64,000 nt of DNA from Lacinutrix sp. 5H-3-7-4 (lineage in GTDB: Bacteria; Bacteroidota; Bacteroidia; Flavobacteriales; Flavobacteriaceae). Under the pieces are notes generated by a model. The model ran no database searches. It worked only from the letters and a program-made list of their open reading frames with translations, and was not told the DNA's origin. The number at the start of each line of letters is the position of its first letter. The first letter of the stretch is position 1. The position numbers and the translations under genes were made by a program. Shown here in pieces: positions 28,144 through 37,600 of the stretch. The stretch lies in contig NC_015638.1 in assembly GCF_000211855.2 (NCBI RefSeq), positions 1,364,001 to 1,428,000 of the forward strand. The letters are read 5' to 3'.

Positions 28144-28626
28144 ATGAGAATATTAAAAATCACAGGCTTGTTATTATGCCTTGGAGTTAGTTTTGTAACT
28201 GCTCAAGAAGTAGATTATAATAACGAAATTTATACCGTAAAAAACAATAAAGTTTATAAAGCAGGAGAAGAGCAAACCGAGCAGTTAACCAATGCTGCAA
28301 AAGAAGAAATTATTACACGTTTTAATAGGCTTAAAGAACAAGAGGAAGCTTTAAAAAAAGCAGAAAGAGAACAAGAAAAAGCTAAACGAAAGCAAAAAAT
28401 TGCCGAAAAGAAACTTAAAAAGGAAAAGGCAAAAGCAAAAAAAATAGAAAAGGCAAGAACTAACTTAAAAAAAGCCGAAAGTAAATTAGAAAAAGAGCAA
28501 AAACGATTTGCTAGTTTACAAAAAAAAGGAAAAATAGAACTTGATGATTTATCTAAGTGGGATGAGAAGCTACTTAAGTTAAAAGAAAAAGTAACCAAAG
28601 CGCAAAGACGTTTAAAACGCTTATAA
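28144..28626 (+). CDS. Exported Lys/Glu-rich coiled-coil protein
   Basis: 160 residues with a signal peptide (1-20, ending VTAQ). After a short globular stretch (about 21-50), residues 55-158 are a continuous charged helix rich in K, E, A and R with few breaks, forming a long coiled coil. It lies between the aminotransferase and the omega-amidase and ends three bases before the latter, so it is in the same transcript. No domain is recognised. It is presumably periplasmic and has no obvious link to the two enzymes. Confidence 0.75.
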   Translation: MRILKITGLLLCLGVSFVTAQEVDYNNEIYTVKNNKVYKAGEEQTEQLTNAAKEEIITRFNRLKEQEEALKKAEREQEKAKRKQKIAEKKLKKEKAKAKKIEKARTNLKKAESKLEKEQKRFASLQKKGKIELDDLSKWDEKLLKLKEKVTKAQRRLKRL

Positions 28627-28629
28627 TTT

Positions 28630-29412
28630 ATGAGTGCAAATTTAAATGTCGCAATAATACAATCTAATTTAGTATGGGAAAACCCAGTACAAAACCGTAT
28701 TAATTTTGGTGATAAAATTGAAAATATAAATCATGCCGTAGATGTAATTGTTTTACCAGAAATGTTTACAACTGGTTTTACTATGAATGCTAGTGTAGTT
28801 GCCGAGTCTATGCAAGGCGAAACAGTAAGCTGGATGAAAAATTTGGCAGCAAAAACAAACGCAGCTATAACCGGTAGTGTGGTTATTAAAGAAAATAATA
28901 ATTATTATAATAGATTACTTTTTGCTAAACCTAATGGAGATATAGAATATTATAATAAACGCCATACGTTTACTTTAGCAGGTGAGCATAAAGTATATAC
29001 TGCAGGACAAAAACAAAAAGTAATAGAATATAAGGGTTGGAAATTAGCCACTTTAATTTGCTATGATTTGCGTTTTCCTGTTTGGGCAAGAAACACTCAA
29101 GACTATGATGTTATATTATATGTTGCTAATTGGCCAAAACGTCGTGTAGCTGCTTGGGATGCACTTTTAAAAGCAAGAGCTATAGAAAACATGAGTTATT
29201 GTATAGGCGTAAATAGAGTAGGCTTAGACGCTAATAATTACGACTATTCTGGACATTCTGCTGTGTACGATGTTTTAGGTGAAAAAATCACAAGTTTACC
29301 TGTTGAAAAAGAAGGCATAGAAATAGTAGAAATTACTAGAAGTCACATTGAAAAAAACCGAAAACATTTAGGGTTTTTAAACGATAAAGATAGTTTTAAT
29401 CTAATAATGTAA
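28630..29412 (+). CDS. Omega-amidase-like nitrilase superfamily hydrolase
   Basis: 260 residues. The nitrilase triad is intact: Glu44 (LPEMFTTGF), Lys110 (YYNKRHTF) and Cys144 (LICYDLRFP). The NKRH, GEH..Y..G and CYDLRFPVW motifs match the YafV/Nit2 omega-amidase branch, which hydrolyses alpha-ketoglutaramate and related omega-amides. It follows the coiled-coil gene by three bases. With the aminotransferase upstream it would pull glutamine-dependent transamination forward. Its 3' end overlaps the convergent Ig-like lipoprotein gene by 17 bases. Confidence 0.9.
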   Translation: MSANLNVAIIQSNLVWENPVQNRINFGDKIENINHAVDVIVLPEMFTTGFTMNASVVAESMQGETVSWMKNLAAKTNAAITGSVVIKENNNYYNRLLFAKPNGDIEYYNKRHTFTLAGEHKVYTAGQKQKVIEYKGWKLATLICYDLRFPVWARNTQDYDVILYVANWPKRRVAAWDALLKARAIENMSYCIGVNRVGLDANNYDYSGHSAVYDVLGEKITSLPVEKEGIEIVEITRSHIEKNRKHLGFLNDKDSFNLIM

Positions 29413-31006
29413 ACGTAATAATTTCATCAAACCCAGCAGTACCTTTAATTACATCACTATAATAGCTTACGCGCTCTGGTTGTATACCTTTTAAGTAGTT
29501 TCCTGAATCGTAAACACCATTGCTATTAGTATCATAAACAACTCGTAAATAGTACTCCTTAGGGTCTAAAAATAAAAAGTTTAAAGGCTTAGCTTCAGTT
29601 AAATATTTAGAGTCTAAAACATCTCCTTCTTTATTTGTTAGTTCAACTATTAATGGAAATTTTCCGTTTTTAATATTTACTTGTGCGTTATAATAACTGT
29701 ACTTTGTTTTTGTTCTTAGGCTAAAGTTTAAAGTATCGTTAGTGTTTTCAAAAAAGTCTACTAATGCATTTGGCAAAGCTTGAATTTTGTAATTGTTTTC
29801 TTCGGTTTTTTCAAATTTAAAACTATAGGTGTTTGAAAGACTATCATAAACAGTGGTGTAAGGAACTAAAGTAGAATCCTGTTGCATGATAGTAATTTTA
29901 CTTTTATCTATAGATTTAAACGGAATGTTGCCAGAAAGTTTAAAATCTTCATTAAATTTAATACCATTACTAGGTTGCGATTTAACTAAAAGTGAATCTT
30001 TTAAATTATCTTTAATTTTTACCGTAAACGTATCTATTGTTTTGTTATTTGTAACCTTAAATATTAGAGAATCTACATCTAGTTTTGGAGAGTAGAAGTA
30101 ATTTAAAGTATCGGTTTTAGCATCTTTAATAACTCGTGATTTATAATCTTCTGGAACTTGAGAAAGGACTTCGAATTTTACATCTTTATAATCGCCTTCA
30201 AAACCAAAAGCTATTTTTTCTCCGGCAACTAATTTTGGTCTTGTTGCTTTGTAGTCTAAAGTTTCTGTAAATAATTCTAATTCATAAAAAGCAGAGTCTG
30301 TTGGTACAACTATTGGCTTTTCATAAAAAGCAATTTTATCAAGACCTTGTTGAAACTTATTATCGCTATTACCATCTTTTAAAGCGCGAAGCATATAGGT
30401 GCCAGCCTTTACGTTTTCAATAGTAAAGTTTGTTGTGCTATCTAATGTATTTGTAATGTAACTTGGTGACTGTTTGTATATAGTAGAGTCGTTGTATGTA
30501 GAATCTTTTTCATATAACATTACAGATACAAATTCGTCAGTTTTTAGCTCTAACGCATTTTTAATATTTCCTTTTACAGAAAGAGAATCTATATAACTTC
30601 CAGTAGAAAAAACATAACGATAATAAATAAATGGGTTCTCTTCATTATTGTCCACGATACTGTTTCCAAAATTAAAAGCATAAGTTGTATTAGGCTTTAA
30701 AGTATCGAAAATTTTAATGGTAATATATTTACTTGCAGTACCAAGCGGCGTAATTTCTGCAGGAGTAGACATTGGTGGAGAAACAATAAGTTGTTTACTA
30801 ATGTCTTTCATTTTAACATATTCATCAAAATAAATTTTAATTTCATTACCTGTAAAGTTAGTAGAGTAATTTTCTGGAATAGACTTAGTGATACTTGGTG
30901 GCGTAACATCTTTTTCGCCTCCTGTAGGATTTCCTCTATTTGCGCAATTAGCAAATACAGTTAGTATAACAATAAAAAGTAATAAATTTAAAAGTTTGTT
31001 ATGCAT
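29396..31006 (-). CDS. Lipoprotein with N-terminal bacterial Ig-like domain
   Basis: 536 residues with a lipoprotein signal (Cys21 in VFANCANRG). Residues about 35-135 form a Big_5/SbsA-type Ig-like domain, starting DVTPPSITKSIPENYSTNF and containing IKIYFDEYV and NTTYAFNFGNSIVDN. The rest is beta-rich and contains a DGNSDNKFQQG segment (about 213) and a DTNSNGVYDSG segment near the C-terminus that resemble small calcium loops. Such proteins are widespread outer-membrane lipoproteins in Flavobacteriia with unknown role. Upstream is comF on the same strand, 98 bases away. Confidence 0.85.
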   Translation of the reverse strand: MHNKLLNLLLFIVILTVFANCANRGNPTGGEKDVTPPSITKSIPENYSTNFTGNEIKIYFDEYVKMKDISKQLIVSPPMSTPAEITPLGTASKYITIKIFDTLKPNTTYAFNFGNSIVDNNEENPFIYYRYVFSTGSYIDSLSVKGNIKNALELKTDEFVSVMLYEKDSTYNDSTIYKQSPSYITNTLDSTTNFTIENVKAGTYMLRALKDGNSDNKFQQGLDKIAFYEKPIVVPTDSAFYELELFTETLDYKATRPKLVAGEKIAFGFEGDYKDVKFEVLSQVPEDYKSRVIKDAKTDTLNYFYSPKLDVDSLIFKVTNNKTIDTFTVKIKDNLKDSLLVKSQPSNGIKFNEDFKLSGNIPFKSIDKSKITIMQQDSTLVPYTTVYDSLSNTYSFKFEKTEENNYKIQALPNALVDFFENTNDTLNFSLRTKTKYSYYNAQVNIKNGKFPLIVELTNKEGDVLDSKYLTEAKPLNFLFLDPKEYYLRVVYDTNSNGVYDSGNYLKGIQPERVSYYSDVIKGTAGFDEIITFTLLD

Positions 31007-31104
31007 ATTTAATATCTATTAATAGGCAAATTAACAACTTATTTATAAACTAACATAAATAGATTTGTGTTAACCTTAAAGGTTTATAAAGAATTTAACG
31101 TAAA

Positions 31105-31782
31105 CTAGGCTATTGCCATTGTAGCGATACTTATTTTTATATTGTTAGCTTTATTAAGTTCTGCTATGCAAGCCTCTAAAGTAGCGCCAGTTGTTATAAT
31201 GTCGTCTACCAGTAAAATGTGTTTATTATTAAGTTTTTGTGTATTGGTAACTGCAAAAAGTTCTGTGTTGTTTTGCCAACGTGCAAAACGTTTTTTGTTA
31301 ACCTGTGAGCTTGTATTTGTAATTTTTTGTAAAATTTTATCTTGATATTCTGTATTTAGAGCTAGAGCAATCTCTTTTCCAAATTTTTCTACTTGGTTAT
31401 AGCCTCTACTACCTAATTTGGTTTTGTGAAGTGGTACTGGAATAACCATATCTATAGCGTTGTAATTATTTGTTTCTTTTAATTCTATACCAAGCCATTT
31501 ACCTAAAAACGTTCCTATTTGTTGTTGCTCTCTATATTTTAAATCATGTAAAAGCTGTTGTACAATACCTTTTTTTTCAAAGCGGAGTAATGCTGTTGCT
31601 TGTTCTAATTTTGCTCGGCCATAAAATACTTTTTTTACAAAGTCATCATTTGTTTTATGGTAATTAGTAACAGGTAAATTGTGCCTGCAAGTGGTGCAAA
31701 TATATTTTTCGTTATCATTTAACAATAGTTTACAAGCGCTACAAACTTTAGGGAAGAAAAGGTTTATAAGAGAATTTATCAC
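31105..31782 (-). CDS. comF: ComF family phosphoribosyltransferase-like protein
   Basis: 225 residues. The N-terminal double zinc finger (Cys14, Cys17, Cys29, Cys32) is followed by a phosphoribosyltransferase fold with the PRPP loop LLVDDIITTGAT (about 190-201) and the PVPLHKTKLGSRGYNQ segment. ComF proteins take part in DNA uptake during transformation in other bacteria; the role in flavobacteria is not established. It is cytosolic. The next plus-strand gene is divergent, 206 bases away. Confidence 0.9.
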   Translation of the reverse strand: MINSLINLFFPKVCSACKLLLNDNEKYICTTCRHNLPVTNYHKTNDDFVKKVFYGRAKLEQATALLRFEKKGIVQQLLHDLKYREQQQIGTFLGKWLGIELKETNNYNAIDMVIPVPLHKTKLGSRGYNQVEKFGKEIALALNTEYQDKILQKITNTSSQVNKKRFARWQNNTELFAVTNTQKLNNKHILLVDDIITTGATLEACIAELNKANNIKISIATMAIA

Positions 31783-31958
31783 AATTAGTTAAAGTTTCAA
31801 CTTGTTAAAAAGCAAATACATAAGCGATTGTATTTATTATAAAGTTACTTTTTTTAAATTAAATGAAAGTATTAAGACTGTATTTGGCGAAAAATTATTG
31901 CTTTATCAATTTTTTTATCTGTTTAACGATTAAAAGAAGAATAAACAAACTTTATTAA

Positions 31959-31966
31959 TAGTTTCG
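31959..31966 (+). promoter_or_regulatory. Possible variant -7 promoter element
   Basis: TAGTTTCG lies 22 bases before the ATG at 31989. It is identical to the box before the aspartate kinase gene. Apart from this element I see no structure in the gap between comF and this gene. Confidence 0.35.
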
Positions 31967-31988
31967 CGTATTAAATTAATAATGTAAG

Positions 31989-32894
31989 ATGATAGTTAAC
32001 CCTCAACCATTTAGCTACAGATTAATTATTGGTTCATTGATTATAGCAATAGCAGTATTAGGTTCTTTTAGTTACATAAGTTATAAAGACGTAAAAGAAA
32101 ACCAGGCATTTGTTGAGCAGGAAAACAAACTTGTAGAAAACGAATTGTCTGAAATGATTTCTCAATACGATAAAATTGAAGTAGAAAACGAAGGTTTAAA
32201 AATTCAATTTGAGAAAGCAAAAACTAAAATGCAAATCATTTTAGACTCTGTTAAAAATATAAGACCAAGTGGATCTTTAATATCTAAATATAAAAACCAA
32301 ATTAGAGTTTTAAAATTAGAGAAAGCTAAAATTTTGGCTGTAGTAAATACATTACAAGCCGAAAATAAAGCGCTAAAAGAAATAACCCAAGATTTTGAAA
32401 CCGTTTTAGCAAACGAAAAAACAGTTGTTAAAGATATTAAACAACAAAATAAGCAGTTAATTAGTGCTAACTTTAATTTAAAAGAAGATTTAGAAAAAGC
32501 AAAGCAACTAAGTATAGTAAATTTAGAAGCTCAAGCAATAAAAAGAATAAATTCTAGAAGAAAAGTAGACACTAAATACGCTAGAAAAACAAATAAAATA
32601 GATGTTTGTTTTACAATAACAAAAAACGAGTTTATAACAGAAGGAGAAGAGGATTTATACATTCAGATTTTAGATAATAAAATGAATGTAGTAGCAGATA
32701 AAGGCTCAACAGTGTTTGGAAAACGTTCATTAATATATTCTTATAAGAAAACCATAAACTTTAAAAATAAAGCGCAAGATGTTTGTGTTTTAATAGAAAA
32801 GGAAGAAGAAGAAACATTAGAAAAAGGCCTGTACTTTGTAAATGTTTTTCACAACGGTAAAACATTAGGAAAAACAACCATTGAATTAAAATAA
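31989..32894 (+). CDS. Membrane-anchored coiled-coil protein
   Basis: 301 residues. One membrane segment lies near the N-terminus (about 12-30), then a long coiled coil (about 35-185), then a compact beta-rich C-terminal domain (about 195-301; ICFTITKNEF-like strands, IQILDNKMNVV and LYFVNVFHNGKTLGKTTIELK). I recognise no named family; relatives in flavobacteria are often labelled hypothetical or, wrongly, ParA. The layout suggests a periplasmic or cytoplasmic stalk with a terminal binding domain. It is monocistronic and ends at a hairpin that also serves the glyS promoter. Confidence 0.7.
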   Translation: MIVNPQPFSYRLIIGSLIIAIAVLGSFSYISYKDVKENQAFVEQENKLVENELSEMISQYDKIEVENEGLKIQFEKAKTKMQIILDSVKNIRPSGSLISKYKNQIRVLKLEKAKILAVVNTLQAENKALKEITQDFETVLANEKTVVKDIKQQNKQLISANFNLKEDLEKAKQLSIVNLEAQAIKRINSRRKVDTKYARKTNKIDVCFTITKNEFITEGEEDLYIQILDNKMNVVADKGSTVFGKRSLIYSYKKTINFKNKAQDVCVLIEKEEEETLEKGLYFVNVFHNGKTLGKTTIELK

Positions 32895-32919
32895 ATATAA
32901 CCCTCAATATTTTTATAAA

Positions 32920-32954
32920 AACCGTTCCAAATATGGAGCGGTTTTTTATTTTTG
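32920..32954 (+). terminator. Terminator whose T-tract forms the glyS -7 box
   Basis: AACCGTTCC (32920-32928) and GGAGCGGTT (32935-32943) pair over 9 bp, with one G-U pair and a 6-base AAATAT loop. The following T-rich tract ends in TATTTTTG, which is also the glyS promoter element. Confidence 0.75.
32947..32954 (+). promoter_or_regulatory. -7 promoter element of glyS
   Basis: TATTTTTG matches TAnnTTTG exactly and ends five bases before the ATG at 32960. The glyS mRNA is therefore expected to be leaderless or nearly so. No -33 TTTG is seen, because that region is occupied by the terminator stem. Confidence 0.6.
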
Positions 32955-32959
32955 TAGCT

Positions 32960-34504
32960 ATGGCAAATCAAGACGATCAATTTAAAAAAGTAATCTCTCA
33001 CGCAAAAGAATACGGTTACGTATTTCAAAGCAGTGAAATTTACGACGGCCTAAGTGCTGTTTACGATTACGCACAAAACGGAGTAGAGTTAAAAAAGAAC
33101 ATTCGCGACTATTGGTGGAAAGCCATGGTACAAATGCATGATAATATTGTTGGTATAGATGCAGCAATATTTATGCATCCAACCACATGGAAAGCCTCTG
33201 GTCACGTAGATGCCTTTAGCGATCCATTAATAGATAATAAAGACTCTAAAAAACGTTACAGAGCAGATGTTTTAGTAGAAGATTATTGCCTTAAAATTGA
33301 AAACAAAATAGAAAAGGAAGTAAAAAAAGCAAGCAAACGCTTTGGTGACGCCTTTAATAAAGAAGAGTTTTTAAGCACTAATCCACGTGTTTTAGGGTAC
33401 CAAGAAAAAATAGATAGTATATTATCCCGTTTAGGAAAATCTTTAGAAAAAGAAGATTTAGCAGATGTTAAGTTGCTAATTGAAGAATTAGAAATTAATT
33501 GCCCAGTTAGCGGTAGTAGAAACTGGACAGATGTTAAGCAATTTAATTTAATGTTTGGTACTAAACTTGGAGCCAGCGCAGAAAGTGCAATGGATTTGTA
33601 TTTAAGACCAGAAACAGCACAAGGTATTTTTGTAAACTTTTTAAACGTACAAAAAACTGGGCGCATGAAAATTCCTTTTGGTATTGCACAAACAGGAAAA
33701 GCCTTTAGAAACGAAATTGTAGCAAGACAATTTATTTTTAGAATGCGTGAGTTTGAGCAAATGGAAATGCAATTTTTTATAAAGCCAGGAACTCAAGGCG
33801 AATGGTATGAGCACTGGAAAGAAACCAGAATGAAATGGCATTTATCTCTTGGTATGGGAGCAGAAAACTACCGTTTTCATGACCATGAAAAATTAGCACA
33901 CTATGCAGATGCCGCAGCAGATATTGAGTTTAAATTTCCGTTTGGCTTTAAAGAGTTAGAAGGTATTCACTCACGAACAGATTTCGATTTAAAAGCTCAC
34001 GAAGAACACTCTGGAAAAAAATTACAATATTTCGATCACGAAGATAATGCAAGTTATACACCGTACGTTTTAGAAACATCTATAGGTTTAGACCGTATGT
34101 TTTTAGCAGTATTCTCTAACGCTTTAGTAGAAGAAGAATTAGAAAATAATACAACCAGAACCGTTTTAAAATTACCAGCAGTATTAGCGCCATTTAAAGC
34201 AGCTATTTTACCATTAGTAAAAAAGGATGGATTGCCAGATGTCGCTAAAAAAATAGTTGAAGATTTAAAATGGGACTTTAATGTTACTTACGACGAGAAA
34301 GATGCCGTAGGAAGACGTTATAGAAGGCAAGATGCCAACGGAACACCGTTTTGTATTACTGTAGATCACGATACTTTAGAAGACAATACTGTAACCATAA
34401 GACATAGAGACACAATGGAACAATCTCGTGTTAAAATTGAAGATTTAAAAAGTATTATTAAAAAAGAAGTTGATGTTAAAACGTGGTTAATGAAAATGAA
34501 GTAA
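32960..34504 (+). CDS. glyS: Glycine--tRNA ligase (single-chain type)
   Basis: I place the start at 32960 (MANQDDQFKKV, 514 residues). An in-frame ATG at 32933 would lie inside a terminator hairpin and upstream of a consensus -7 box. This is the homodimeric class II enzyme, not the alpha2beta2 form. Class II motifs are visible: motif 2 region (FRNEIVARQFIFRMREFEQMEMQFF), the LRPETAQGIFVNF segment, and motif 3 (LETSIGLDRMFLAV). The C-terminal 100 residues are the anticodon-binding domain (LAPFKAAILPL). A terminator follows. Confidence 0.95.
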   Translation: MANQDDQFKKVISHAKEYGYVFQSSEIYDGLSAVYDYAQNGVELKKNIRDYWWKAMVQMHDNIVGIDAAIFMHPTTWKASGHVDAFSDPLIDNKDSKKRYRADVLVEDYCLKIENKIEKEVKKASKRFGDAFNKEEFLSTNPRVLGYQEKIDSILSRLGKSLEKEDLADVKLLIEELEINCPVSGSRNWTDVKQFNLMFGTKLGASAESAMDLYLRPETAQGIFVNFLNVQKTGRMKIPFGIAQTGKAFRNEIVARQFIFRMREFEQMEMQFFIKPGTQGEWYEHWKETRMKWHLSLGMGAENYRFHDHEKLAHYADAAADIEFKFPFGFKELEGIHSRTDFDLKAHEEHSGKKLQYFDHEDNASYTPYVLETSIGLDRMFLAVFSNALVEEELENNTTRTVLKLPAVLAPFKAAILPLVKKDGLPDVAKKIVEDLKWDFNVTYDEKDAVGRRYRRQDANGTPFCITVDHDTLEDNTVTIRHRDTMEQSRVKIEDLKSIIKKEVDVKTWLMKMK

Positions 34505-34505
34505 T

Positions 34506-34527
34506 AAATTCCTGCGTAGGTAGGAAA
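34506..34527. repeat. Short palindromic intergenic repeat (REP-like), copy 2
   Basis: TTCCT (34509-34513) and AGGAA (34522-34526) form the arms of a short palindrome directly after the glyS stop. The layout AAATTCCYGC ... RGGAA matches the minus-strand reading of 13502-13527. A weaker pair AGATT/AATCT (34532-34551) follows. Confidence 0.5.
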
Positions 34528-34560
34528 TCTAAGATTCAGCATAGCTAATCTCAAAAAAAC

Positions 34561-34599
34561 AACTCTCAAACATATATTTGTTTGGGAGTTTTTTATTTT
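34561..34599. terminator. Bidirectional terminator between glyS and the convergent outer-membrane protein gene
   Basis: AACTCTCAAACA (34561-34572) and TGTTTGGGAGTT (34579-34590) pair over 12 bp with one G-U pair, and T-runs lie on both outer sides. Confidence 0.85.
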
Positions 34600-34600
34600 C

Positions 34601-37600
34601 CTAAAAATAAGCTTTCAATTGTACAGTACCAGTATGTATTGTATTACTAGTTTCGGTTTTACGTCCAAAATAATTAAGGTTTAAATCTAGATACTTTGTT
34701 ATTTTTTGTTGGGCAAGTAAAGTCCAAGTAAGGTTTTTACCAGGTTGTAAACCTTCTAGCATTTGGTAGCCAACAGGTGAGTTAGCGTTACCTTCAAACG
34801 TATTAGAAAACACATTAAACTCGCCAGAAATCGCAGATTTTACATTGGCGTTTATAGAAAAAGATAACCCATATTTTTGTTGCTCCAAAGTTTCTAATCC
34901 ACCAATAGTATTTGCTTTGTTACTGTATTGGTAGAACACATCAAAACGTATTTTATCGTTTAGTAAATAAGAAAGTTTTGGATTAAAGCGCTCTTCGTCT
35001 ATTTTAAAATTTCTAGACACAAAGTTGTTACTAAACGTTTCATTTGTATCAAAACTACTTAAAAAATTTATTAGCCAGCTTTCAGCAAATTTATGGTTAA
35101 AATTAAATTGATGACTTTTTAAAGTATTGGCAACAAAACTTACGTCTTCAGGATTTCCTGTGTTAGAGAGAAAGCTTAAAACGTTTCTAGACTCATTGTT
35201 TAAATACGTGTAAGATGTTGTGTAATGCTGTTTTCCGCGGTTAAAAAACAAAACATTTCTAAAATTTAACTGAAGCCCAAGTTGGTTAACTTCATCGTTT
35301 TCAAATGGATTAAGATTAAAATTATTACCATCACGTTTTAATTTTCTATCTACTAAATAACTACTCTGGTTATAAAAATGAGACCAGAATTTTTTTGTTT
35401 TATTGTCGCTATTTTGCCATTCTCCTGGGTTTATGGTAATAGATTGGCTTAACCTATTTTGATGTGTTTTTATAAAAACTTGATTTGGTAAAAGCACTCT
35501 TATGTATTGACCTTGATCTTGAAATTGGGCTATTTCAAATTCTTCAATTTCTTGTATGCCATTATTATTATAATCGTTCCAGGTATAAGCACCTTGACCA
35601 GGTTCTACTTCTACGTATGTAAAATCTTGTTGCGGTAAGGTACCAGAATTGGTTTCGAAAACCGTATTCCATTGTACAAAGTTTTTAAACAGTTGTTGAT
35701 TATAAACCAACCTGGAATTTAAAGATTGTTCGTTTTCTATGCTTTCATCTTTACTATTTAATTTTCTGTAGTTTACAAATAGCGATAAATTGGTTTTTGC
35801 ATTTTTAATTAAACGAGAATCTAAATAATAAGTGTTTGAGTTGTTAACACGTTTAAGTTCATTATTTCTTATGCTATCGTTTACTCGATATTTATAACCA
35901 ACTTCTACAAAAACATTGGTGCTATCTCCAATACCTGTAAAGGCTTCGTATGCAGTAAATTTTTGACTTAAATCTGTAAGTTGTTGGGTGGCATTATTGG
36001 TTTGTTTATTGTTTTCGGCACTAAACCTTCCACCAATCCATGGTTTGCCAAAACTGTATCTTAAAGTATTGTAAGTTCTAAAAAATGTTGAATTACTCAA
36101 AGTAGCTTCAGCTTTTAAAAAGCTTGAATTTGTATTAATCCAAAGCTTTTCATTTAAAAATAAATTAGCATTTATAGAATGTCTATTTCCTGTGAAGTCT
36201 TGTGAAAAATTAAGGTGCTCGTACAAATAATTAGCATTTCCTTTTTTGTCATGAAAAGCATTAGTACCAGCAGAGAATAATAATTGATCGCCAAAATTAC
36301 TATTTAAACCAGTTGTTGTATTGGCATCAATATTCCAATCTCTATTAAATTCTACATTATATAAACCTTCAATGTTTCTAAATTCTTGTTGTATAAAATC
36401 TGTATCTACAAAAGCATTTACATTCCAAAGGCTGTCTTGTTTAATAATATTTTGTTTAATATTAAGTTTAGCAGCAAATCCGTCGTTATTATTATCATCT
36501 AAATTTGAGAATAAATTTAAATCGTTTTTACTACCGGCAAGTTCAAAATTAAGTTGAGTTTTCTCGGTAGGAGTATACGTTCCGTTTACAACGGCGACTT
36601 GTAATTTTACAGGCGCGACTAATTGTACTATAGGTTCAAAATTACCTTGTGGTACACCTAAAACTGGTGCAACATATTCATAAATGGTATTTATGGCATT
36701 AATACTACTAATAGTGTAATTACCTTGAGACTCGCCAACATTGGTAAAGCGTACACTAAATAGGGTATCGTCTGGGTTGTTAGAATATTCAAAAACCTCT
36801 TCGCCACCAATAATTATTTTTCTGTATAAAATTCGGTTTTCGTTATAAGCTTCTTCTACGCTTGATGGTGCAACCATTTGTGACCTTTCATCACCAGCTT
36901 CGCTTAATATTTCTACTTGCTCTGGAGATAGGTTCTGTTGTAATGGGTTGTTTTTAGAATCATTTTCAGAGTAAACCGAAGCTCCAATACTAAATTTCTC
37001 GCTAGTATAATTACCACCACCATAAGCCACAATTCTAGAGTAATTACGGTCGCTAAATTGGTAGTCTACAGTAATTCTCATTTCGCTAGTTATTGGAAAA
37101 GTAGAATTAAATATAATTTCTCCAGCATTATAATCTATAATATAATCTTCGCTTTCGCCACGTTTTATGGCAATACCATTAACATAAACGGTTTCGCTAC
37201 CAGAAACAATAAGTACAAATAATTCACCATTGGGACCTTGTAATTTATAAGGACCTTGATTACCTTCTTGCGCAGTAAATTGGCTAGTAGTAAATTGGCC
37301 ACGAACAATTGCACCAGCAGCAAATAAATTGGTTTGAGATTCTTTGCCTAAATTGGCTTTAAGAGATAGACCTTGAACACGTTTTGAAAAAGCCGAGAAA
37401 TAAGAATTTGAGTTTTCTAAATCTATATCTCCTGCACGAACATTCCATCTATCGCTAAAAATCTCAACAAAAACTTGGTCAAACTCATCTAGTCTTTGTG
37501 AGTAACCACTTTCTTGTAAAGGTATATTAGCATCTTGTATAGAGGCGCGTAGCGAAACGGTTTCACTTAATTTACCAGTAATCTGTAAGTCTAACTCGCT

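Noticed and set aside
28254-28598. Minus-strand frame of 114 codons (Phe/Ser/Leu-rich)
   Set aside because: It is the reverse of a Lys/Glu-rich coiled coil, which naturally yields Phe/Ser/Leu codons on the other strand.
33283-33666. Minus-strand frame of 127 codons inside glyS
   Set aside because: Glycyl-tRNA synthetase motifs on the plus strand are unambiguous.
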